The notes beneath the pieces are model-generated. The model saw only the letters and a program-made list of their open reading frames with translations. It was not told the origin of the DNA and made no database searches. From contig NTMA01000105.1 in the NCBI GenBank assembly GCA_002917075.1, forward strand, positions 62,449-126,448: 64,000 nt of DNA, in the 5' to 3' direction. The stretch comes from Hawksworthiomyces lignivorus. Lineage: Eukaryota; Ascomycota; Sordariomycetes; Ophiostomatales; Ophiostomataceae. Positions 56,341 through 64,000 of the stretch are shown in pieces (the first letter of the stretch is position 1; each line of letters starts with the position of its first letter). The position numbers and the translations under genes were made by a program.

Positions 56341-59010
56341 CTAAATTATCTCTACCTCAAATATACTGCCGTCGATACGAAACGCATCCACAATGGCCTT
56401 TGGCCATTTTGGATAGGCCACGAGGCGATCCTTTTCCTTCGGCCGGCCAACTCTTCTATATAACTCAAGTTCCGGCTCTTGCGTAATCCTATAGGCTCGC
56501 GTGAAGCTGGAAAGAATATGATAGGCTTGCATTTTGATAGCAACAGCTTTTACATCGGCCTTTCCAGCTCGAATATAAACTGGCTTCGCTCTTCTAAAGA
56601 TTGACAGGTTGACAAAGCCAGATTTGGACCACGATCCATTCTCATAGCTCCACTCTTTAAAAACTCCCCTGTCTGCAAACGAAAACCGAGATTTATGCAT
56701 CAGGTCCCACTGATGTGGTTGGATAGTTAGCCGAAGATAGTCTCCTTGGACTGTTGCTTGGAATTCAGGATCGAAGCAGCCAGCATAGCACTGAAGAAGT
56801 CCAGGGCTGGTTCCTCTTTGTTCGTTCAGCAGCCCTTGAAAGAGTGGCATCACGTCCTTTCCCTCCGGGACCCCTGGAAACAATGTATTAAATAGATCGT
56901 TTTCCTTGTCCTTATTATGATATGCCTCTTCATCATAATGAAAATCCTTTAAGAACGAAAATAGACTATACTGGAGGTCGGCGATGAAAAGCTTGTCGTC
57001 TCGTCGTATATCTTCACGTGTACTGACGTATTTTTCTGATTCATATGAATATTTGTCAATCACTCTCGTAGCATATGACTGTCTTATCCAAGTTTCTGGA
57101 TACATTGTGAACCATACTTGGCGGCAACGGGCCATAAGTTTAAACGAGCCAGATTCATCTTGTCTTAGGATTAGAAACATGCACATGTCATTTTGCTGAT
57201 CAAGAATAAACATGTGGTCAGTATCTGGCTGGACACGGCGAAGGTCAAAACCATCAGCAAGCAGATACATCGACACCTCTGCAGTCTTAATGGATGTCCA
57301 AAAAAGTGCACGCTTTGTCTTTCCTGTCAGCTCCTTGACTAGCTCTGGTATGTCCTGGAACTGCAGAACGTGAATCAGGTTGATAGATAGACCTCCTGTG
57401 TCGGTGTCGATGGTTGCCTTGTAATCCCACGCAGAGGTTTTCTCATAGTAGGAACATGGCTCGCTGAAAATGCCGGGCGGAAGATGTCTCCCGATTTTAT
57501 CGTTCTGGTCCCAGTCAAATGCCACAATGTCCTCGTCATCGTACAATTCTTTGGAAGTCCTCCGTCTCCTCGCTTCTGCACTGACACCGAGGACTGTCCG
57601 TAATGAAGACCATCGGATCCAGTCATAGAGATCGTATTCCTCTTCTGTTTCCACCTGCGCAGATTCTCGAAAGATCCACTGCCGCCCAGTGGCTTTCCAA
57701 TTGGGCATCCACGAGGGGTGAGAGATCCCGGCTAACAAGCCGGCGGCATCATAGAGCAACTCCACGTGCTTTAGATTAAGTATCAAGTGAGCAAAGGTTC
57801 CGAGAAAGACGTGAAGGCAAGACAGAGAATAGTCTGGCCTGAGAGCGCTGCTGGACGCATCTAGCAGCGCATGTATCCCGAATATTTTATCACGCGGATC
57901 TGTTGACTGCGATCTCGACGCAACTCGTAGTATCCTATACAGATCCATACCTTCGAGAGCTTGCTGGCACATATTTTGGACCCATGGCGCACTTGTTTCC
58001 TCCCATTTCCATTTGGGATGGAGCTTTTGCAGAGAAGGGGGGGTCAAACCGTCGGCCGAGACTTCGATATCACCTAGAGGTATAGCAATCTGTCGCGATA
58101 GAACAAGTTCCTGGATCACCCAGACGCGATTAAAGTACCTGCGTCTGAGGAGGCGATATAAATTGACCTTTCCATCCTGAAAATAATCCGGCGATTTTCT
58201 AGTTGTCAGGCAATCTTGAAGCTCCCGGCGTCGTGGATGAGCACCAAGGGCCGGCTTAACAATATCTTCTCCGAGATAAACTAAAGCTCTCCTCGCTTCT
58301 GTATAAATCTGAGCCATCTTTGATACCTGTTGTTCACGCTCTTCTACATCTCTCTGGTTGATGCAGATAGCATCTATCCACACCAATCGAAATCCTTCTA
58401 ATGGACGAAGGAATTTGAGCAATGCACAACAGTTTCTTGTCTGCGGTGCGACGTCCCAGAAATCGCCAATGAAGACTGGGTGTAATGAAGCGGTATCGTC
58501 GATTTCTCCTCCCCAGGTGTAGGAGACCGTCTCGTACTCTGGGCATCGATCGTGGTCGTGTACTTCTAGGTTTATATGGATGACGTCTGGCGTATTAGTT
58601 GCCGCAAGGATACGCACTAGCCTAAACTGATTCTGCATCAAGCCAGGCTCGTAGATCTTTGGGCGTGCTGAGCCATTGGCCCCTAACTCTTGCATGAGAG
58701 ATGTATCATCTTGCTGAGCTGGTGATAAAGTTTGTGGTCTAGCCTTAGAATTGTCGTCTTTTACTTTTGGTGTGAAGCGACGTTTCGTAAGATCTCGAGA
58801 CTGTCGGCTGGTGTACGGTACCGTTTGAGGCCAATAAAGGTTAAGACGACCCTGGATTTCGTCTGGTGGTATCTGCAAATAGCTTGATTGGATAAGAGTG
58901 GCATCTTGTGAATCGTCGAAGGAGGCCTTGCACGCGCGGCAGTGGGGGGCTGCTGCTTCATCCAGAACAACATCCGGGGAATCGCAAGATTGAGCGTGCC
59001 ATCGACTCAT
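56341..59010 (-). CDS. HET-domain protein (heterokaryon incompatibility type)
   Basis: Intronless, 889 aa, with an intact frame. The N-terminus has a zinc-finger-like Cys set (Cys9, 24, 27; WHAQSCDSPDVVLDE ... HCRAC) seen in a subset of fungal HET proteins. The HET domain spans about 159-400: YETVSYTWGG (159-168), LVWIDAICINQRDVEER (209-225), AQIYTEARRALVYLGED (233-249), and later STDPRDKIFGIHALLD. HET domains trigger cell death on fusion of genetically unlike hyphae; many copies have no known partner. The remaining about 480 residues have no recognised repeat (no WD40 or ankyrin) or catalytic domain. Base composition is clearly AT-richer than adjacent genes and the gene is flanked by long spacers, which fits a fast-evolving or recently acquired copy. 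No NLR-like partner gene is nearby. Confidence 0.92.
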   Translation of the reverse strand: MSRWHAQSCDSPDVVLDEAAAPHCRACKASFDDSQDATLIQSSYLQIPPDEIQGRLNLYWPQTVPYTSRQSRDLTKRRFTPKVKDDNSKARPQTLSPAQQDDTSLMQELGANGSARPKIYEPGLMQNQFRLVRILAATNTPDVIHINLEVHDHDRCPEYETVSYTWGGEIDDTASLHPVFIGDFWDVAPQTRNCCALLKFLRPLEGFRLVWIDAICINQRDVEEREQQVSKMAQIYTEARRALVYLGEDIVKPALGAHPRRRELQDCLTTRKSPDYFQDGKVNLYRLLRRRYFNRVWVIQELVLSRQIAIPLGDIEVSADGLTPPSLQKLHPKWKWEETSAPWVQNMCQQALEGMDLYRILRVASRSQSTDPRDKIFGIHALLDASSSALRPDYSLSCLHVFLGTFAHLILNLKHVELLYDAAGLLAGISHPSWMPNWKATGRQWIFRESAQVETEEEYDLYDWIRWSSLRTVLGVSAEARRRRTSKELYDDEDIVAFDWDQNDKIGRHLPPGIFSEPCSYYEKTSAWDYKATIDTDTGGLSINLIHVLQFQDIPELVKELTGKTKRALFWTSIKTAEVSMYLLADGFDLRRVQPDTDHMFILDQQNDMCMFLILRQDESGSFKLMARCRQVWFTMYPETWIRQSYATRVIDKYSYESEKYVSTREDIRRDDKLFIADLQYSLFSFLKDFHYDEEAYHNKDKENDLFNTLFPGVPEGKDVMPLFQGLLNEQRGTSPGLLQCYAGCFDPEFQATVQGDYLRLTIQPHQWDLMHKSRFSFADRGVFKEWSYENGSWSKSGFVNLSIFRRAKPVYIRAGKADVKAVAIKMQAYHILSSFTRAYRITQEPELELYRRVGRPKEKDRLVAYPKWPKAIVDAFRIDGSIFEVEII

Positions 59011-59903
59011 GATGCAAGTCTATGTATGTTGAGTGTATTCCAAGAAGAGCACAACAGATTGATACTCAAGTTATTGCGATGTAGAATACGTGCTGAATTG
59101 CAGTAGCATCAATATAATAGAGAGAACACTCAATTCATAAAAAGGTCTGGCGCAAGGCTGAAGTTACATCGTCAAAGGTGGAGAAACGGCGGCTAGGCAA
59201 ACCAGGCAACACCCCTCTCCCTACTAAAGCGCTGGCTGAGAGACTTTTGTTACAGGGTATATGGTAGGAATACAGCATTATTACCGCATTGATATACTGT
59301 ATTTAGCTTTTGCTAAGAGTCTTTGGCACTCGCAATAGTATTAAGTGCTAGGAGACCTAACAACTGCTACAAAGAATTTCTCTTCAACACAACTATTTCA
59401 AGTCATTAATATGAACGTAGATGTTCTGCTATGGCCCATAGGAAAGGGATCCTGAGAAGATTCGAAAATGTAAGGGCTACTTTAAATATGGGGATTTGTG
59501 TGTTACACAAATAAAGCACGCGAAATAAGAAGCTGGGAACTGCGGACATGAAAAGGACTGAGAGTTGAAAATTTGAAACTGGAAGACGGAGATTCAGCAC
59601 GACCTCTCCGAGTTGTAGAGAAAGAATCGCACATCCCTGCAAGGGACGCTGTGGTAAAAGCCATGACTGTGGGCGCACTTCTAGGGGAACATAAGAAGAT
59701 CCCGTATCATTTTTGCCACACCTTGTAGATTTTCCAGTGTGCGAGTACTTGTACATCGTTCGTCGGAGAAATAAACAAGCAGGGCCTCGCATCCATGTCT
59801 TATCAACATGAAAAAAAAAAGAAAAAAAAAAGAAAAAAAAAAAACATGATCGTGACAGAATCATCGAACCATATATTAATAGACACCATCTGCCAGAGCA
59901 GGG
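59011..59903. other. 0.9 kb spacer with poly-A tract
   Basis: Promoter of the HET gene; an interrupted A-run lies at 59811-59844 downstream of the usb1 stop. No gene seen. Confidence 0.5.
59811..59844. repeat. Interrupted poly-A run
   Basis: Three A10-A12 blocks separated by single G. Confidence 0.9.
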
Positions 59904-61138
59904 TCAAAACAGACGCCTGCCCGGGTGTCTGTTAGCCCCGCCTGCCCGCTGCCTGACTCGCTGCTCCCGCGCCAGCGGAATGTCCGTCACGACGTTGCCG
60001 ATCTTGGCTTTCACGCTGTCAATGTGAATGCGCATGTCGCTGCCGCCAGCAGCAGGAGAAGCCATTGGATCATTCTGTGCACCGCCCCGCTGCTGCCATT
60101 CTGCGTACGCCTGCTGGGCCGCCGCCGCCCACGCAGGTGTCATCTCGGCTAGTGTCCACGCGAGTGAGACGTGGAACGGCGACTGGTGTTGCTGCTGCTC
60201 TACCGCGATGACGTCAGCATTATCTATACCGTCTCCACCGTCTCCGCTGCTGCCCCCGCGACCGGCGTACAGGATCGGCTGGCCCGCGGCGGCGACCTGC
60301 TCGTTGCACCGGCGGAGCAGCATCGCCAGCGGCTCGGCTGAGCGTGACTCTGAGGAGGCCGCAGCTGCTGGGCGTGCTGTCTCGACGCGCAGCACCAGGA
60401 ACGCGCGTGCCGAGTCGGGGCCGCGGTACCAGTCGAGAGCTGTGGATGAGACGTCGAACCTAGACGGGAAGAACAAGTGTTAAGACGCGCTTGCACAACG
60501 ACAAACTAAGACGGCGGAAAAAAATACCAGGACTGAACAAGAAAAACCTACGGCACAACATGTGAGCTCGATATGGCGTCTATCAGCTCCGTGAGGAAGG
60601 CTGCCTTCTCGGCCGTCTGCAGGACAAACGGCCTGGAGAGGCTTATGTGCAAGGGAAGCGGCGCACCCAAGTCGCTGGTTAAGAAGCTGTGGATCTGTGC
60701 CGTCCCATGTGCACGGTCACCACTGCCCTCGCCGACGAGTGCCTCGCGGACAGACGCGATCAGTGCGCCAAGCCGAGCGTGCTCTGCCGGCGTTGGGAAC
60801 CCTAGATCCGGGGAAATTAGTTTCTAGCGTGACAGAAATATAAATCCACAGGCAGACTACATACACTCAATGTAGATATGGCTTGGCCACTGTCCCGCTA
60901 CGTGGGGGATGGCCCTGGTGCGGCCCTGGTGCAGGGACGGGTCATCGGCCGTGGCGGTGCGGACGGTAGAGGCGTACAGGTTGTGAAAGGTCTGTGGGAG
61001 CGGAGGAAGACAGGTGGAAATTTCTGAGGCTGAAGATAGTGTAGATTTTGCTGGCTTCGACGTTTCTATCTGATTTCCCACACTCTTCTCGTCCTCGTCA
61101 TCTCCTTCCTCGGAAGAATAGTCAACTAGGCCGGCCAT
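59904..61138 (-). CDS. usb1: U6 snRNA phosphodiesterase Usb1
   Basis: Three exons (61138-60865, 60801-60552, 60459-59904; introns 63 and 92 nt) encode 359 aa. Usb1 trims and modifies the 3' end of U6 snRNA in the nucleus. It is a 2H phosphoesterase, and both catalytic His-x-Ser/Thr motifs are present: His143 (PLHISLS) and His271 (SPFHVSLAW). Other family landmarks are [14 protein letters not shown] (the Trp is created by the first splice), RPF after the first motif, and LDWY after the second splice. The N-terminus is acidic and disordered ([12 protein letters not shown]), as in other Usb1 proteins. The C-terminal tail is basic. The second half holds a longer Gly/Ser/Gln insertion than usual. 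All splice junctions join conserved blocks in frame. Confidence 0.93.
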
Positions 61139-61769
61139 CAGCTCGTCGTTAACCAGATGTCATACCAACTCATGGCCGACTATGGGATGGCGGAGGATCA
61201 TTTAACGGAACCCTCTATAAAATACGGGCAACTTCGTCAAGTGATAATATTATAAGGAGGACGTGTAAGAAAAGACCTAGGAAGCAGAAGAGGCAAAGCC
61301 AGATGAGCTATGATACCAAAAAGTTGGGTGTTAAAGCTCGGGCCAATAAAGGTTCCAGGATAACCATGACTAATATCTCACTACATATGCAAGGCACTGT
61401 GGTGCCTGACTTTCTTCACCTCTCTGAAGCCTCCATGTTCACGCTTAGAACAAAGTTCTTAAAAAGGGTATATGCATTTTATGTACGGAAAATAAATGGG
61501 ATAACCTCCTTCCTTCTTTTGAAGTGGGGAGCATCCCGGTCTGTTATATGCATATACATAAGACGATAAATTCATAGAACGGCCTGTAGCACGTCGTCAA
61601 ACCAACTCCGATGTGAAGCCCACCAATCCAGCAGCACAGGCAAAGTTTATACATGAAATTATAAATAAAAAATAGTGAATGACCCGACACAACACCGATT
61701 TCCATGCAAATAATGAAGTAGAAGACGAATTGAAAGAGAAATAGAGGAGAGGCTGTACAGATTGCGCTA
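61139..61769. other. 0.63 kb spacer
   Basis: Promoter of usb1 and 3' flank of ero1. An 88-codon plus-strand frame (61303-61569) lacks coding character. Confidence 0.5.
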
Positions 61770-63771
61770 TCACAGCTCGTCTAGGCTCGGCCGTTCAAAC
61801 TTCCATGACCGTGGCCGCACTGGAAGACCGATGAAGAACTGCCAGAAGCGTAAGAGTTCAGACAGAATGATGTCCCATCTAGCGCAAAAAAGAAGTTAGC
61901 CACAAAGAAAACAGTCGGAGGTAGTTTGATCCGCGTTCAGAAGACTCATAGTGTACTTACAGCACCTTGGGGAAGGTGACCCAGCGAATCATCACGATCT
62001 TGAACGCCTGGATGACCCGGCCGAACTCTTCGTCGAAGCTTTCCCGGACTGTTGGCTCGGCCCTCTTTTTCAGCAAGCTCTCCATCTCATCATCGTCATA
62101 GCTGCTGTCATCGGCGTCCGACTTCTGCGACACGATGACGTTGTGCGGCTTGCGCACACGGTCCGACAGGACATTTATGGGCTGGCCGTCGCCACCGGCC
62201 GCAGCAGCAGCCACGATTTCGTCGTCGGCAGCCACCATGAGGCGGAATTTCTGGATGGCGTTCAGAGAGCTGCTGAGGCGCGCATACGTGTTGAAGAGAG
62301 CAACAAGCTCAGTGCGCTGCAGCTGCGGGATGGCGCCGTCGTTGTCGAACTCGAAGAGCACCTTCAGGGCGGTACCATAGCCGGCCGTCTGCAGCTTGCC
62401 CCACAAGCGGCACTTGTCGCAGCCGACGCAGTCCATCAGGCGGCTGACGTTGCGGAACCGGTTGCGAAAGTCTTCTTTCAGGAACGGACCTTCGCCGTTC
62501 TTGAACATGAGCGATTCGTCAAAGATCTGCGGCACGCTAGCTGCCCTTCTTGTGACGGCGAGCACCTTGTCGCGGGTGACTCTGTCCTGGTCGGGCTCGC
62601 CGCTGCAGAAGATGTAGCGCTCCAGGTGGGGCCCCAGCTTCGCGATGGCGCGTGTCAGCAGCGCGTAGTTGAAGTACAGGTTGCTGATGCGGTCTGGGAA
62701 CTTGTGCAGGCGCTCGACGTAGCAGCCGACGTTGGGAGTCCACTCGCCGGTGGTCTGGTTGAGGAAGTCCCAGCAGAGATGTGTGCTGATGGACGCGTGC
62801 ATGCCGGACATGAGGCGGTAGAACACGCGCTTCTCGATGCACTCATCTTCGGCCTCGAGGCCGGTCTTGGCCACGAACGGCATGTTGGGATCTTGCTGGC
62901 GCTGCTGCTCCAGCACCTGCTGCCGGCCGGCGGCCTCCAGAACGGACCGGAAGTCTATGGCTGCCGGATTCTTGGCCTGCGACGAGCTGCCCAGCTGGGC
63001 CGAGTGCGGGAATGAACTCTTCTGGAAGCAGTTCTCACGGTAGATGGCCTCCCACACCTGCCTGGCGCCATCGCCGGCATAGCCCGTGAAACGCTCTGGG
63101 TTTTGGATGAGGCTGACGTAGTCACCCTTCGAGGCTGAGCTCTCGTCCTCAGGCACGCAGTAGTCTCGGTCGTCGCATTCGTCGTCGTACTCGACCACGC
63201 AACTCTCGCCTACGTTCTCGCCGAGGCGGCCTTGAAGCGGCTTCCGCGGCCGTTCCCTCTGGGTGGACTTGCCCGGGTGTTTTGCCGACGGGCCCTCCAG
63301 CTTTCCCAGTTCGCTGGCACGCCAGACCTTGGGGATGTCGTCTTCATTTTCTAATGTCTGCACGGCGCAAGCGATGTTGCCGCACATGCCGTTCTCGTCG
63401 TCCCAGAACGGACATTTCTTGTGGAAGAGGTTCACGCGGTAGTGGCTAAAGAAGTCGGTTGATTTTGTCAGGTCGACGAGCGGTGGGTTGACGCGGTCAT
63501 TCAGCTTCTCCAGTGTGGAATAGGAGGCGCAGGCATCCGAGACGATGGCCTTGGGCGAGATCTGGTAGTAGGAATTGTTAGAGAGGACGAAACGGTACTC
63601 CGACAGAGTGGCATTTGCGGCACTTGAGCCGACGCCCGAGGCGAGGAGAGCAAGAGCAACTAAATGTCGCCATTGCGGAAGCGAATAAGAAGAAAAACAA
63701 GTGGGCTTGGGCAAGGACAATAAAGAAGAAAGCAGAGGCAAACAGTTATCTGCTGCGTACCACGCAGACAT
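61770..63771 (-). CDS. ero1: ER thiol oxidase Ero1
   Basis: Two exons (63771-61961 and 61878-61770; 82-nt intron, phase 2) encode 639 aa. The ATG at 63771 is used; the longer frame upstream would need a TTG start. A hydrophobic segment at about 36-53 is a signal peptide or anchor into the ER. The shuttle pair is Cys130-x4-Cys135 (CGNIAC), and the active-site motif is Cys448-x2-Cys451-x2-Cys454 (CVGCDKC), followed by RLWGKLQTAGYGTALKVLFE, all typical. Ero1 oxidises protein disulfide isomerase using FAD and oxygen, driving disulfide formation in secreted proteins. The spliced last exon gives WDIILSELLRFWQFFIG and a basic tail ending PSLDEL. The final DEL resembles an ER-retention signal, although Leu replaces His/Lys. 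A Ser/Lys/Arg-rich insertion (about 160-200) is longer than in yeast. Confidence 0.95.
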
Positions 63772-64000
63772 CTTGCTTGCTCTGGCATTGACCCAGTGGG
63801 CCCCAAAGAGCAAAGATGTTGAGATAGAAGAGCTTGGAAGCTGGCTTCATGGCTTCCTAAGATCGCTCTCCCGGAAAGAGAGAAGGAAGAAATAGTAGGG
63901 GCTTCAACAAATCGTTCGGGGGCGTTTCTTTTAATATGTCGACTAGTTGGCGAGATCGTAAAGAGTAGACGGAGGGAGGGCTAATAGGGACGGCTCGGTA
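63772..64000. other. ero1 upstream region at window edge
   Basis: Leader and proximal promoter of ero1; the frames here are short and no gene is supported. Confidence 0.5.

Noticed and set aside
63772..63813. Upstream extension of ero1 from a TTG codon
   Set aside because: An ATG at 63771 lies in frame shortly after and gives a normal ER signal region.
1..64000. CRISPR array, rRNA genes, transposase, integrated virus
   Set aside because: No regularly spaced direct repeats, rRNA-like blocks, transposase/reverse-transcriptase motifs or virus-like proteins were seen.

Overview
The window looks like nuclear DNA of a filamentous ascomycete, most likely a sordariomycete. Genes are interrupted by short (about 55-350 nt) GT..AG introns with CTAAC/CTGAC-like branch sites. 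Coding DNA is GC-rich while spacers are AT- and homopolymer-rich. The protein families are typically fungal: Zn2Cys6 regulators, a HET-domain protein, Pal1, NUP and ACS-type MFS. Sixteen coding regions are supported, most rebuilt here by joining exons; gene density is low (about one per 4 kb), with two gene-poor stretches of more than 5.5 kb.

Layout. 0-10.7 kb: the 3' end of an unrecognised membrane protein, a 5.8 kb spacer, a C2H2-like protein, and a Zn2Cys6 regulator. 12 kb: a 97-residue secreted cysteine-rich protein recovered only by splicing across a 57-nt intron. 13-21 kb: a nutrient-scavenging neighbourhood with an M28B glutamate-carboxypeptidase-like enzyme, an M20-family amidohydrolase with unusual metal-site residues, a divergently transcribed ACS-type MFS permease, and a secreted NUP-type nucleoside protein. 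24-28 kb: a very large (1341 aa) low-complexity Zn2Cys6 regulator, followed by a 5.6 kb empty spacer.

33.8-48.8 kb holds the most interesting block: a Baeyer-Villiger monooxygenase, a PRISE-type enone reductase, an ACAD10/11-like acyl-CoA dehydrogenase, a classical SDR, and a 4-coumarate-CoA-ligase-like enzyme ending in the peroxisomal signal AKL. Together they suggest a catabolic route: reduce an enone, insert oxygen into the ketone to give an ester or lactone, activate the resulting acid with CoA, and shorten it by beta-oxidation. The substrate is unknown; a cyclic terpenoid or steroid-like ketone is a reasonable guess. A lactone hydrolase, enoyl-CoA hydratase and thiolase are not in the window.

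50-64 kb is mainly housekeeping: a low-complexity mitochondrial-type membrane protein, the Pal1 morphogenesis protein, an intact AT-richer HET-domain gene, the U6 snRNA phosphodiesterase Usb1, and the ER thiol oxidase Ero1. No tRNA, rRNA, CRISPR array, intact transposon or virus-like gene was recognised.
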